From Rapana venosa (taxonomy: Eukaryota > Mollusca > Gastropoda > Neogastropoda > Muricidae): DNA of 64,000 nucleotides. The stretch is taken from NCBI GenBank assembly GCA_028751875.1, contig CM054162.1, forward strand, positions 1,588,403-1,652,402. Reading direction: 5' to 3'. Both the position numbers and the translations under genes were made by a program. Of this stretch, positions 24,000 through 36,099 are shown one piece after another (the first letter of the stretch is position 1; every line of letters starts with the position of its first letter). The notes under the pieces were generated by a model. That model made no database searches. It saw only the letters and a program-made list of their open reading frames with translations, and was not told the DNA's origin.

Positions 24000-26900
24000 G
24001 TAAGGGGGGATTTGCAACTTTTTTTTTAAGGTATGGACTGGGGTTTTGTTATTGTTTGATGTATAAAAGTGAGTTGAAAAATTGGGGTTTTGTAGATTGT
24101 TATTGATTGAGGTTGTTTTAACAAAAATTGGGGGGAAGGGGGGTTCCACGCATAGGGCTGAGTAAATTTGGAATAGTTTTGAATAAGTTATTTCGGTTGG
24201 GGACACTGGGCTTTTATAGTATTTTGGATTGGTTTGGGGGAATTTTTGTCTTTTAAGTTGAGGGAAAGGGTTTTCCTGTCATATCTTGAAAATCATAAAA
24301 CTTTTGTTTTTTTTAGTCTTTGGGGTTTTAAGGGGAGAATATTTTTTGATTTTAGTCAGCTTCTTTTTAAGTTGTTTTTTTAAAAGGCCCGTTTGAGAGC
24401 ACCCCCTTTTCAGTTTGTAACGGTTTCTAGTGTTTGCATTTGCAAAATTCCCACAGGGTAAGAAGCATAGTCATTGGGGGGTTGTTATAAGATTTGGGAA
24501 AAATAGTTTTCCTTTAATGAAAGTAAGGGGAAATGCTTGATTTTAGAAAGTTGGTATTCTCTTTTGGGGCATGTATTTGTAGTTGAGTTTTTGTGGGAGA
24601 ACCAAAATGGATTTTCATCAATTGTTACCCCTAAAACCTTGGGGGGAAGGGGTTTTTTTCAATTTTTTTTCCCTTTTTAAAAATTTTTGGGGGTAAGTTT
24701 GTGGGTTAAGGGGTTTTTACGCTTTTGTCTTGGGTAAAAAGCATGCATTTGTTTTTTGTGGGTGTAAAGGGCATATGGTTTAGTTCGGTCCATTCAAAAG
24801 CTGTTTAACACTTTTTTTTTTTAATTTTCTTTTGTAGGAGAGGGTTATTGTTTGGGCCCTATGAAAAGTTGGGGTCCCTTTAGCAAAAAAGTTCGCATTT
24901 GGATTTGATTTTGGGGGGGAGGTCGGTTTTTGTTTTAGTGAGAAAAAGAATAGGTCCTAGTATGGATCCTTGTGGTACTCCATAAAATTTTTTTGGGTTG
25001 TAGTTTGGTTTTAGTTTTTGCCTATTGGACAAAACTGTTGCCCGTTTTTCTAGTTTTTAAGGGAAGGGGGTTGTAAGGTATTTTTTAGGAAATGGTACAG
25101 GTTTAGTTTTTTTTATGAGAAAATTTTTGTGGTCAATTGTGTCAAAAGCTTTTTTTTAGATTACAAAAGTACTCCCCAAAAGGGATTGTCATTAATGTTT
25201 TTTAGGGGCCCGTTGTCTACGAGGCTTTAAACAGTGCCCGTATGGGCATGAGTGATTTTTTTCTTAAAACCAGACTGATTTGGGGTGAATTTTAAATTTT
25301 TGGTTTTTTCTAAATGGGCGGACTATGTTTTTTGTTTATATGTTGTTCCAAGGGTTTGGGGAAAAGGGTGGAAAATTTTATGGAAATTGGTCTATAGTTT
25401 GAGGGGTCTGAAGTGTCACCAGATTTGTAGATGGGGATTAAATTTAAACTGTTTTTTAAGCATTGGGGGGGAAATTTGGGTTTTTTTTTTAAGACAAAAA
25501 GGGTTTAAAAATTTATGTTAGTGTGTCTGGGGATAACTGGGCTGATAGCTTCAAAATTCTGCTGTTTTATTTTCCAAACAAAACCCGCGTTCTTGATTGT
25601 TTGAGGTGAGTTAGATAACCATAGAAACCCCAAGAAAAAGACATAAAAGGAATGTGAAATTTTTTTGAGGGAGTTTTGTTTCCTTTCAAATATTGTTTTA
25701 GTTCAATTTAGTTTATTGGACTTTGATTTATAAACTTTTAAAATGTTAGTTAGACAATTAATGAAATTTATTGTTAAGTTTTTTCCAGTAACGTCTTTGA
25801 TTAAATTTGTTTTGGAAGATGCTTGTTTTGGGTTTGTTATTTGATTTATGGCTCGCCTTCAGTCTTTGGTTTTGGTTTTTTGGGTAGTAAAATCTTGGAA
25901 AAATTTTTTTTTTTTTTCTCGCCCCTTTTTTGAGTTTATGGCCCTTTTTTAATTTTTTTGAATCTTCATAATTTTTAGGGTTTTTTTAAAAAGGGCTCTT
26001 AAAAGATTGGGATTTCTTCTTCTAGTTCCTTTGTGGCCAAAGGGGGTTTGGGGTTTTTTTGATCCTAATGAATTTTTTGTGGGGCATGTTTGTTGTAAAA
26101 AGCAGTAAAAATGTTTATCCAAAAATTTTTTTGGGTAAGTTGGAAACGTAATGTTGAAGGGTTTCCCAAAGGGAAAGGAGTTACTTAAATCTGATAAGAA
26201 AAGATTTTTCATAAAATTTTGCAAAAAGGAAAAGATATGTTATAGTTTTGTGGCCAGGTTTGGGGAAATTTTTTTTAGTTTTTTTGACCAAAGTGATACA
26301 GGGCTGGGTAGTGATCGTGCAGTGATAGAATGGGATACAAGTTTCAAAAAAGTTGTTGGGGTTAGTTTTAGATTTTTGGGAAAATTTTTGTGCTTGGGTT
26401 TGGGTGTGAATCTCGTGGGTGAATTAATTTGTTTTTGGGGGAGGTTGTATGAATTTATTAATTGGGTCCATTGATTTTTACTTTTGTTAGATCGGGTATT
26501 AAAGTTCCCAATAAAATTATTTTACTTTATTCTAAAAGGCTGTATTCATCATGGAGTCAAATTTTTCAGTCCCCGTTTTTTCTTTTTTGTTGGATTCCCT
26601 TTGCAGATCCCCAAATTTCAATAGGTTGGGCACCTTTGATTGAAATTTTCAATCCAATGGTTTTTACACCATAATGTCTTAAATTTGGGGGAAAACGCCC
26701 TTTAAGGTTATGGACTCAATAATATAGATTGGATTCCTGTTTCTTTGGGGTTTTGTTGATCTTTACGCGGATTTTTTATCCGGGGAAAAAAATATCGTGT
26801 CCAATATGTGGTCTGAAAGTTAGACTCGATAGCCCTAGTATGTGAAATGGATTGCCTTTTTTTGTGATAAAAAGTTTAGAAATTTCCCTTTGATTTTATT

Positions 26901-27100
26901 AAATTTCTGGGTTTTTTTTTAGGTGGCAAATTTCGTAGGCCCTCCTTTTGAGGGAAAAAATTGTGGTTGGGATATCTGTCTTTTTTTGGTTTTTTGGGAA
27001 GGGATATGTGCGAAGGAAAACCCAAAAAAGAAAAAAGGGGCAACTGGCAGTAAGGAAAATAGAAAAAAAGATTTGGTTTTTGTTGGAGAACTCAAAACCT
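24000..27100 (-). pseudogene. Long degraded non-LTR retrotransposon (endonuclease and RT), minus strand
   Basis: Read on the minus strand, scattered frames carry LINE hallmarks in the right order. An endonuclease-like GNFNTRSN (GDFN motif) is near 26485-26510. An RT motif A, AFDTIDH, is near 25130-25152. Motif B, GVPQGSILGPI, is near 24952-24985. A downstream LGVTIDEN, typical of the post-RT region of CR1/Jockey-like elements, is near 24610-24650. About 3 kb survives, far more than the other LINEs here. Frameshifts interrupt it every few dozen codons, and many coincide with homopolymer runs, so part of the damage may be sequence error. I cannot assign the clade. It differs from the L2-like copies, which use GSVLGP and FYADD. 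Confidence 0.8.
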
Positions 27101-27430
27101 AAAGGGGGGGGGAAAAAGGGTTGGGTGGTTGGGGGAGGAGGAATATAAACAGAACAAAACAAGGAAAAAAGGGGAAAAAGAAATTTATGAGGTGGAAAAA
27201 AAGATAAAAACCAAACTGACAATTTAAAGGGACTGAAATCTGAAAACTGAAATGTTATAGCACCACAAAAGTTGACAACAAAGCTCAGGTTAAATTTGTT
27301 ATCAATCCTTTCAAGTGGCAATTTCAAGGGGGCCCTGTCTTCAATTAGAGCCTGGTCACAGTCTCCCCGGGGAAGAGACTTTCCCCGGGCCACGCCAAAA
27401 ATTTTAAGTGCCGCTTCCCTTTAAAACAAA
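27101..27430. other. No gene seen; possibly 5' region of the adjacent LINE
   Basis: A minus-strand frame from 27393 (MARGKSLPRG) continues into the LINE region but is not recognised. It includes a short GC-rich inverted repeat around CCCCGGGGAAGAGACTTTCC (27365-27390). Confidence 0.4.
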
Positions 27431-27920
27431 ACCGGGTGAGCACTGAGGTGTGTCCCCCGGGGTGGTTTAGCACTTGTCACTGAAAGGGTAATCCCGCAAA
27501 TGAGGGGGTGGGTTTGGGAGGGGAAATTGAAGCACAGCACAGTTTGTTTTATTTTCTGAAAAAAAGGGACTCGCAATTAAAATTTTTAAAGGGGTTTGCC
27601 CTTTACGGCTCATTCCCTCACTGAATAAAGTCACTTAGTTGTAACTGAATAATGTCACTCCCGTATCATGAAAAAATGTCACACAGGGAAAAGTCCCTAG
27701 TTCGTTTCACAGGTTGGGACACTTCACTGCACAGTTTTTTTTTATACTGGGAAAAAAAAAACAACAAAGAAAAAAAACAAAAAAAAAGGCCCCCTCCCAA
27801 TTAGCCCCGGGATTTGGTACACGTTTCCCTCACTGAATAATTTTATCGCAGTCACAAAAAACAATTTCCACACAGCGAAAAGTCTTTTTAAAAATTCGAT
27901 GCACAGTTTATAACACCCCT
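27431..27920. repeat. Tandem degenerate repeat of about 210 bp
   Basis: CCCTCACTGAATAA followed by GTCAC, CACACAG-G/C-GAAAAGTC and TTCG at 27612-27710 recurs at 27823-27905. A more diverged CACTGAAAGGGTAATCCC piece precedes it near 27478. If the neighbouring LINE is transcribed leftward, this lies upstream, where LINE 5' UTR repeats are often found. Confidence 0.6.
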
Positions 27921-28240
27921 TACTGCATGGGGGCAGACATAAAAAAAAGCAAAAACGAAAGCAAAAAAAAACCAAAAAACCCAAAACCCAAAAATATAAA
28001 CCCAAAAACGCAAACAAAATTTAAAAAAAAAAAAAATTTAAAAATAATTTAAAAATAATAAAAAACAACAACAACAAAAAAACAAAACCCCCCCACAAAC
28101 ACACACACACAAAAAAAACCCCCCAGGGGTTTACAGTCTTTAAAGTTTGGAGGATGCACATTTTCACTGACCAGTTCCATCAATCTTGAAAAGGCAAAAA
28201 AGGGAAAATAAAAAACCCAAAGTAAAAAAAATACAAAATA
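27921..28240. other. No gene seen; A-rich noisy sequence
   Basis: Runs of A and C and a short CACACA. Nothing is recognised. Confidence 0.6.
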
Positions 28241-28251
28241 TGAGAGAGGGG

Positions 28252-28296
<45 letters not shown>

Positions 28297-28440
28297 GGAT
28301 TGTGAGAGAGAAAAGGGGAAAAGAGAAGAAATAGAAAAAGAGAGAGAGGTAAGAGAGAAAAAAGGAGAAAAGAGAGGGAAGAGAGAAAATGGGAGTGAGA
28401 AGGGTGGAGGAGAGGGGAGAGAGAGAGAGGAGGGGAGGTA
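28241..28440. repeat. (GA)n microsatellite
   Basis: GAGAGA with AAA and GGG interruptions. Confidence 0.95.
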
Positions 28441-28549
28441 GAAGGGTTGTTCCCCCTTTTTGGGGGAAAAGGGAAAAATTGGGCTAGCTTGGTGTCCCAT
28501 TTTTTGCAAAATTTGGTCACTAGTCTGAAGATAAAAACCCCTTTTGGGG

Positions 28550-28960
28550 CTTTTGTGGTGGGGCTGGTGGTGATGGTGGGTTTGTGGGTGGTGGGGGGGT
28601 TGTGGGTGATGGGGTGGGTTTGAAAGGGGGGTGGTGGTGGTTTGTGGGGCCGGTTTTGATTTTTGGTTTTTTGGGTTGGTGGTGGTGGGTGGGGTTGGGG
28701 ATGTGTTGGTGGGGGGGTTTGGGGGTGGTGGGTTTTTGGGGGTGGTGGTGGGGGGGTGGATTGGTGGTGGTTGGTGGGTGGGTGTTTTTGGTGGTGGTGG
28801 TGGGGGTGTGATTTTTTGGGGGTTTGGTGGTGGTGGGGGGTGGGGGATGGTGGGTTTGGGGGTGTGGTGGGTGTGATGGGGGTTTGGGGGTGGGCGGGGA
28901 AATTTTTGGGGGTTTGTTGGGGGGTTTTGGGGGGGTTAAGGGGGGGTTTTTAAAAGGTTT
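28550..28960. repeat. GGT-rich tract (G-rich plus strand)
   Basis: About 400 bp of GGTGGTGGG and GGGG runs with almost no C on the plus strand. The spacing of G runs allows many G-quadruplex combinations. The Gly/Trp/Val ORFs are composition artefacts. Confidence 0.9.
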
Positions 28961-29215
28961 TGGGACTTTGCTTCGCTCCTTCTCTTTTGGGGTTCCCCGT
29001 CCAACTTCCCCTTTTTCTGTCCCTTGGTCTCTTTTTTTCTCTCTAAACTCTCTCTCGCTCTCTCTTATCCCTCTTCTATCTGCTCTCTGTCTCTCTGTTT
29101 CTCTGTTCTCTCTCTCTCTCTTTTCTCTCTCTTTTCTCTCTCTCTTCCCCTCTCTCCTCTCTCTCTCCTCTCTCTCCTTTTTTCTCTCTCTCTCTTTCCC
29201 CTCTCTTTATATTAC
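28961..29215. repeat. CT-rich microsatellite
   Basis: TCTCTC with T and C runs, densest from 29035 to 29205. Confidence 0.9.
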
Positions 29216-29925
29216 AAATCAAACCCTTTTATAAAGACGCTTTAAAAGAGTTAAACACACAATGCACGCCCCGGCACCAGGGGGAGAGAGAGAAAAAGAA
29301 AAAAAAAATAAAAGACCCGGGACGGCAGACAGGGACTGAGGCAGAGGCTGAGAGGGGCCCGAGACAGAGATTTCATATAGGGCGACAGACATATACGGTT
29401 CAAGGCCGGCATTTGGACAAAGACAGCCGAAGAGGGGACATATAAAAGAGACAGACATTCCCCTGACAAGACAGACATTTAAACGGAAAGACAGGGATTA
29501 TTAAAGCATTTCAGTTAGAAAAACACACACCCCACTTATATATTTATTTATATATATTTATATTTTATATATATTTTTTAATTATATTTACTTTCATACA
29601 AAATGCATACCCCCAGGGCAGACAGAAAAGGGAAAACATTTAAAACAAACTTTTAGAAAGACAGTCAGATAGACGACAGAAAAGAAACAGACAAAAAAGG
29701 CAGCGAAACAGAGACCGGAATTTAACAACAAACAAAATGGCGGGGGGGGGTGGGGGTGGGGGGGGTTCCAGCCTGGTAACCTGGAGGTCAGCAGTGATGG
29801 CCTTGGGTGGCGTGCACCCCTTGTCCCAATTTCAATAGTTTTTGACCCGAGCAATACAGATTGGGGCCCCCTTGGGGGAAAAAGCACACCCCAAAAAAGG
29901 CCATTTAAAAAAAAAAAAATTTATG
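29216..29925. other. No gene seen; GACA-rich and AT-rich stretches
   Basis: Decayed GACAGACA-like sequence at 29310-29490, a TATATTTAT-rich patch at 29535-29590 and a G tract near 29742-29765. No gene is recognised. Confidence 0.6.
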
Positions 29926-30150
29926 TTCTATTTGAAGAAAGAAGAAGAAGAAAAGAAGAAGAAAAAATAGAAAAGAAGAAGAAAAAAGAAGAAGGGAAAA
30001 AAGAGGGAAAAAGAAGAAGGGAAAAAGAGGGAAAAGGGAAAAAAAGGAAGAAGGGAAAAAAGAAGAAGAAAAGAAGAAGAAGAAGAAGAAAAAAAAAAGA
30101 AAAAGAAAAATTTGCGAAGAAGAAAAGAAGAAGAAAAGAAGAAGAAAAAA
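29926..30150. repeat. (AAG)n microsatellite
   Basis: AAGAAG repeats with A and GGG runs, about 220 bp. ORFs are Ser/Phe artefacts. Confidence 0.95.
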
Positions 30151-30454
30151 GACGGGGGATTTAACGTTTTTTTCCCTTCTTTGAAGGAAGAATTGATCCT
30201 CCCCTTCTTTAAAGGGGTTTGACCCTGACCCAGAGGGCTGAAAGGTCTCAACGGGAAAAGGGATCTGTCTGTTTCTGTCTGTCGTCTGCGCGTCTGATGC
30301 GTCTGTTTCCTTCTTCGTCTGTCTGTCTGTCTGTCTGTTTTGTCTACTTTTTTTAGAACTGTCTGCTGGGTATCTGCCGTGTGGTGTGTGGTGTGTGTGG
30401 GTGTGTGTTGTGTTTGTTGTGGTTGTTGTGTGGTGTGTTTGTGTGCGTGTGATT

Positions 30455-30790
30455 GGGGTATCTTCTTCTATCATCTATCTATATATCATCTACTATCATC
30501 AATCTTCTATCTACAAATCAGCAGTATCTACTATCTATCATCTATCAATCTTCTTTACTATCAGCTACATCATCATAAATCTTCATATCTATCTATCATC
30601 TATCTATCAATCAATCTACTATTTATCTTTCCTTTATCTATTATCACTATCTATCTTCTTCTATCAGCTATCAAAATCTATCTTCACTATCATCTACTTC
30701 TTCTAAAAATCTTCTATCATCTACTATCAGTTCTATCTATCTTCTATTCTATCTTCAATCTATCTATCTACTTTCTATTTCTACCTGTCC
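30455..30790. repeat. TATC/ATC compound microsatellite
   Basis: CTATCTATC tetramers interleaved with ATCATC and TTCTAT variants over about 330 bp. It follows a GTGTG tract at 30375-30450. Confidence 0.9.
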
Positions 30791-31589
30791 TTTGTGCTGT
30801 CTTTCCTTTTTTCTATGTCTGTCTTGTTGTGCATGTCTGTCTCTCTATATTAGTATTTTCTGTCGTCTTTGTCTCTATGTCTCCCTTGTTCGTAGTGCTG
30901 TCCCCAAAAGTTTCCCCCCTCTCCTCTCTCTCTCTTCTCTCTCTTCTCTCTCCTCTTTCCCTCTCTTTACGGGACTTTAATTTTCTGAAATCTCGAATAA
31001 TACTTCAGGGACACTAACAAACATACAGAAATGTGCGCATCTGGTGTAGAAAGGCGCCCGAAATTGCACCACAAAATGCGATTGGGTTTTTTCAGCCCCC
31101 CGGGCCTTAAACCGTCTAAACACTACAACACTGTTCTGGGCCCAAATGCTCGATGGCATGCGCCTCCCACCCCAACCCCCATTCTTCCTTGGCCCTTCGC
31201 CCCTGGTACACCCCTGAATCCCGGGCGCAAAACGCAAACGCCCAAACTTTGGCGCAAAAGGCGTAAAACAAAAACTGAAATAAATAACAACTCCCTTTGA
31301 AAACAAATCAACAAAGTCAAAACCTAACCCTTCAGCAAAGCAAAGATTACTCTGCTCAAGTTTTGAGCTACGTCCATAAACTCTTTTTCCCTCCCCCAAC
31401 TCTTTTGGGATCCGCAAAGGAAACCCTCAAACCCCATGTTCACAGCCCCTTTCCCCCTTCCCCCCATATTTTTCATTCTTCTTGACAAAGTCCGCAAAAT
31501 TCGCCCCCCAGACTGGATCAAATTCTTTAAACCCCACCCCTGCCCCCAAACATGGCATTCCCCTTTATTTTTTCATCCAAAAGGGTTTT
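30791..31589. other. No gene seen; unassigned, with a short CT tract
   Basis: A CT tract is at 30915-30970. Between 31020 and 31420 a 146-codon minus-strand frame exists, but I recognise no domain or splice signals in it. Confidence 0.5.
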
Positions 31590-31937
31590 AGAAAGAAATA
31601 AGACAATTTTGAAAGAAATGACAATAAAATCATGTGATCTCGATCCTATACCTGCTCTCTTCTCACTCATGCATTCCACAGCTCTACCCCCTTCCGAAAA
31701 TAGAAAATCATCTCTTTTTCAGGGAATTTTTCCATCAGATCTCAAAAAGCTATTTACACCTCCTCAAAAAAACGACCCGACCAACATTTTGAAAAATTAC
31801 AGGCCCTTTTTAAACCTTTCCTTTTTTTCTCTAAAGTCCCTTTAAAAATTGTTCTGAAACAACCAATAGCCATTTCATTTCAACAATCTCCCTTCCCCCC
31901 CTTTTGTCTGCCCATCGTGCCAACCCAAACACCCAGA
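31590..31937 (+). pseudogene. L2-like LINE ORF2 fragment, plus strand, cut by the gap
   Basis: The frame encodes IKSCDLDPIPALF, FQGIFPSDLKK and ILKNYRPFLNLSF, typical of the N-terminal RT region of L2/CR1-like ORF2. A shifted frame then gives PLLSAHRANPNT, comparable to FQSAYRPNHST in the 9.7-kb copy. It runs into the N gap, so its 3' half is unseen. Frameshifts near 31850 may be sequence error. Confidence 0.8.
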
Positions 31938-32437
31938 NNNNNNNNNNNNNNNNNNNNNNNNNNNNNNNNNNNNNNNNNNNNNNNNNNNNNNNNNNNNNNN
32001 NNNNNNNNNNNNNNNNNNNNNNNNNNNNNNNNNNNNNNNNNNNNNNNNNNNNNNNNNNNNNNNNNNNNNNNNNNNNNNNNNNNNNNNNNNNNNNNNNNNN
32101 NNNNNNNNNNNNNNNNNNNNNNNNNNNNNNNNNNNNNNNNNNNNNNNNNNNNNNNNNNNNNNNNNNNNNNNNNNNNNNNNNNNNNNNNNNNNNNNNNNNN
32201 NNNNNNNNNNNNNNNNNNNNNNNNNNNNNNNNNNNNNNNNNNNNNNNNNNNNNNNNNNNNNNNNNNNNNNNNNNNNNNNNNNNNNNNNNNNNNNNNNNNN
32301 NNNNNNNNNNNNNNNNNNNNNNNNNNNNNNNNNNNNNNNNNNNNNNNNNNNNNNNNNNNNNNNNNNNNNNNNNNNNNNNNNNNNNNNNNNNNNNNNNNNN
32401 NNNNNNNNNNNNNNNNNNNNNNNNNNNNNNNNNNNNN
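31938..32437. other. Assembly gap, 500 N
   Basis: Exactly 500 N, which is probably a placeholder length. Frames through it are meaningless. Poor-quality sequence lies to its left and clean duplicated sequence to its right. Confidence 0.99.
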
Positions 32438-33319
32438 CCAAAACAAATACAACAAACAAACAAACAAACAAACAAACAAACAAACAACAAAAAAAAAAGC
32501 AAGCAAACAAACAAAAAATTGCCTGTTCTAAAACATTCCCACATCTTAATAGTGCATGCCAGAAGCATAGTGCTGTTGCAGTAAAGTTATCATTTTCTTT
32601 TGCAGTGTGTCTGGATTTTTTGTTTGTTTGTTTTGCCTTAGCTGCTTTGTTGGTTGGTTTCTGTGTAGCAAAGTTTACTTTCCTGTGGTCTGTTCTGTGT
32701 GTTTAGTGGAATTTCAGGTTTATTTTGTCTTTGTTTGTAGGTTTTTTTCGTTGATGTTGGTGGTGTTCTTCACTGTGATTTGTTGTCTTTATTTGTGTTT
32801 GCTTTTTATCAATTATGGTGTCTTTTTTGTTTTTGGTAGCTTCTATAGTGGGTTAATAAAAAAATATGCTTATAAAGCAATCAGCTATTTTTGGTCTAAC
32901 TTATAACAGTAGATATAATCCATCCTATTGACTTAGACTTGCATTACCCCACCAAACAGCCTCCCTCAACTATAATAAGATCAATATCAAAGAAAAGAAA
33001 ATAAACAAATTGGCTGCTACAATGTCTTTAAAACTGGGACAATATCAACACACAAGCTAGTTGAGAAAATTCAACTAACCTTAGATAAATCAGTTGGTTT
33101 AAACATTGTTTATTCAATAAACACGCTTCCTACCAGACAAGAAGACAGCGAGGGAAAAGCATCAAGCTTCAGCCTATTCTCAACCCCATCCCTACGGTAA
33201 TTTTTCCAGGCAGACCAAGCTCAGTGAAAGAAACATAACCCCGATTGCAAGGGACGTAATCATCTGGATAAACAAAGGTGATAAAATCTGACACACAAGA
33301 AGGCCAGTGTTGCATTTGG

Positions 33320-33480
33320 ATGAAAGCAAACAAACCCAACCTGGCAACTCTGCCCAGAGCAAGGAGCCATCTTTGTCTGCTAAAGAGGGAATGACGGCCT
33401 CTGATTGGGAAGGGACATAACCAATCCTGTTTTATCCAGAGGGTAACTTGCCCTGATTCAGATATATTAGGCAGCTTGTC
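33320..33480 (-). repeat. Dispersed repeat P, minus strand, diverged subfamily
   Basis: The minus strand reads CTGAATCAGGGCAAGTTACC, then CTCTGGATAAAACAGGATTG. It matches 40590-40745 and 5490-5640. Confidence 0.7.
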
Positions 33481-33489
33481 AGTTTCTGT

Positions 33490-33685
33490 TGGGAGAGAGA
33501 GAGACAGACAGACAGATAAACAGATGGACAGACAGAGAGATAGATAAGCAGAGACAGGCAGAGACAGAGACTCACTGACAGACAAAGACAGACAGGCAAG
33601 CAAAGGAAGGCAGACAGAAAAAAGATAGAGAAAAAGAAAGACAGAGGCAGACAGACAGAGACAAGAGACAAAGACAGAGAAAGAA

Positions 33686-33736
<51 letters not shown>

Positions 33737-33940
33737 AGACAGACAGATAAACAGATGGACAGACAGATAGATAAGCAGAGACAGACAGAGACAGAGACTC
33801 ACCAACATACAAAGACAGACAGGCAAACAAAGGCAGGCACACAGGAAAAGACAGAGAAAAATAAAGACAGAGGCAGACAGACAGAGACAGAGAGACAAAG
33901 ACAGAGAAAGAAAGAGAGAGAGAGAGAGACAATGACAATG
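33490..33940. repeat. GACA/GA compound microsatellite
   Basis: GACAGACA mixed with GAGA. The block from about 33500 to 33620 (AGACAGATAAACAGATGGAC through GGCAAAC) is repeated at 33735-33850, so the array duplicated internally. Confidence 0.9.
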
Positions 33941-33944
33941 ACAA

Positions 33945-34060
33945 TGACAAATTCTTTTATTTCGAGGATAATGAATAAGCACACATGTGCTTTTTTACAT
34001 CCAGTCCCCGCCCGTTAGGGATACATCTTAATAATAATAACCCAATACTTAAGAGAAAGA
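33945..34060 (-). repeat. SINE 3'-end fragment (family T), minus strand
   Basis: GACAATGACAATGACAATGA is the tail, followed by TTCTTTTATTTCGAGGATAA and TTTTTACATCCAGTCCCC. It is absent from the paralogous position near 40970, so it looks like an insertion into this copy of Y. A GA tract follows. Confidence 0.8.
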
Positions 34061-34154
34061 GAGAGAGAGAGGGGCATAGGGAGAGAGAGACAGAGACAGA
34101 CAGAGAGAGAGGTTTCTTCTCTTTTCTTTGTTGTTTTTTTTCTTCTAAAATCTT

Positions 34155-34337
34155 TTTCAAGCAATATTTAAACATGACAATCCTCGTTCACATCAAAGAT
34201 GAATTCGCTGGTCCTGGCCTGTCAGGCCCTCAAAGGCAGCCCAGCGCATGTTCCTTCATGTGACCTCAGTTTCTGTGTAAGTGTTCCATGATGAAGAGGA
34301 TACATTTTCAGCTTTGACATAAAGCACATAGCGTTTC

Positions 34338-34375
<38 letters not shown>

Positions 34376-34527
34376 AGCTCATAAAGTGTTGTTTGAACAC
34401 ATTCAGAATGAGGGCAGCAGAGGAAGTGTACTTTGATGGGAGAAAAGACCAGGCAAAGCCACAGGGACAAACGTGACAGACACACACAGAGCTGCAGGGC
34501 TGATGGTGTTTGAATACACACACACAT

Positions 34528-34566
<39 letters not shown>

Positions 34567-34837
34567 ACACACACACACACACACTCACACACACACACAC
34601 ACTCACACACACACACGCACGCACACACACACAAATCCAGATGCTGCTGAAGCAAAACACACATCACTGAGGCCATTGGCATTACCTTTTTTGTGCCCCA
34701 AGCATAGTTCTGACCATTTACATGTGCACAAGCATACAAATACGCATTCACGCATACACACACATACACACATATACAAACACACACATATTAACAAATA
34801 TACCCTCAAAGAGCACAAACTTGCATGAAAGTGCTCT

Positions 34838-34869
<32 letters not shown>

Positions 34870-34929
34870 CATTCTCTCTTTCTCTTTCTGTCTTTTCCTA
34901 TCTCCCTTCCTCTCCCTCTCTCCCTTCCT

Positions 34930-34973
<44 letters not shown>

Positions 34974-35244
34974 CTCTCTCTTGTCTGACAGTCTCTGACA
35001 GTCACATATGGATCAGGGCCAATTATGAACCAGGAAAGGCCAGAGAAGTTGTCTCCCCCCTCCCCCCCCCCCCCCCCCCCCCCCCGGAAAAAAGAGAAGT
35101 ACTTTCATCTTTACCAATATGCATGGCTACTTTTGTTGAAAAAGGTCGTCCCTTTTTGCTCCCTCCCACAGACAGAAACTGTTGACCTCTTGACAGACAG
35201 ACAGACAGGCAGACAAAGTAAGTGAGTGAGTGTTTGAGAGAGGG

Positions 35245-35307
<63 letters not shown>

Positions 35308-35348
35308 GACAGTGAAAGAGACAGAGAGAGAGAAAGAGAGAGAGAGAC

Positions 35349-35381
<33 letters not shown>

Positions 35382-35560
35382 GAATGACAGAGAAAGACAG
35401 ACAGACAAAGTGGGTGAGTGAGCGAGCAAGCAAAAGAGAGAGAGAATGTGTGTGTGAGAGGGAGAGAGAGAGACAGAGAGACAGAGAGAGACAGAGAGAC
35501 AGAGACAGAGAGAAGGATGTGTGCTTGCTACATGTTTTGCCTATGGCAGGAGAGAGCTGA
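34155..35560 (+). repeat. Compound 2-kb unit A (5'-truncated)
   Basis: Unit order: core Q (GCTGGTCCTGGCCTGTCAGG near 34208), (GACA)n, GCAGAGGAAGTGTACTTTG, AC arrays split by CAGATGCTGCTGAAGCAAAA (34638), CT tract, P core (34985-35215), (GACA)n, GA array. It shares this order with B, C and D. It lacks the first part of the unit, joining Y at about 34150. No gene. Confidence 0.9.
34985..35215 (+). repeat. Dispersed repeat P
   Basis: GATCAGGGCCAATTATGAAC through CATGGCTACTTTTGTTG and ACAGAAACTGTTGACC. It is flanked by (CT)n on the left and (GACA)n on the right. A poly-C run is at about 35057-35085. Confidence 0.85.
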
Positions 35561-36044
35561 TCTGACCTTTCCTAACCTCTAACTGGTGCTGATCCTCACT
35601 CATCTATGTAGAGGTCAGGCAATGTTAGTGCTGAAAGTTTGTGTGAACAAGAACAAGAACACGTTCCAGAGCAAGAGAAAGAACGTCGGTTATTGCTAGA
35701 GAAGTCCAGGATATGTGTGTGTGTGTGTGTGTGCGTGTGTGTGTGTATGTGTGTGTGTGCGTGTGTGTTTGTGGGTGGGTGGTGAGTGTGTGTATGTGTA
35801 TGTGTGTGCATGCAGTTGTGTGTGTATGGGAATGGGGGGGGGGGGGGGCATGCATATGCATACCTTTTGGAAATTGCTCAACATAATTTCCTTTTTTTCC
35901 ATAGTTTTTTTCCTGGATTGTTCTTTTTCTTTATTGCCACCACATTCCTGTCTGTCTTCTGCTATTACAAAAAATAAGAGATACCAAATCTCTCACAGGG
36001 AGGTTGCATGTGCTGGACCTGACTTGTCAGGCGCCACACGGCAG

Positions 36045-36068
36045 CACAGCGCATTTGCTGAAATGTAC

Positions 36069-36099
<31 letters not shown>

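Larger units (their letters stand above)
32438..34150. repeat. Segment Y, copy 1 of large duplication
   Basis: From the (CAAA)n tract onward this is nearly identical to 39710-41060: TTGCCTGTTCTAAAACATTC at 32519 equals the sequence at 39784, and the match continues through 33500. A partial inverted copy is at 4652-6090. It has short T-rich ORFs only and no gene. Confidence 0.93.

Noticed and set aside
30977..31417. 146-codon minus-strand ORF
   Set aside because: No recognisable domain, noisy sequence and no splice or start evidence, so it is left as unassigned.
31831..32584. ORFs of more than 200 codons across 31.9-32.4 kb
   Set aside because: They run through 500 N and have no sequence content there.
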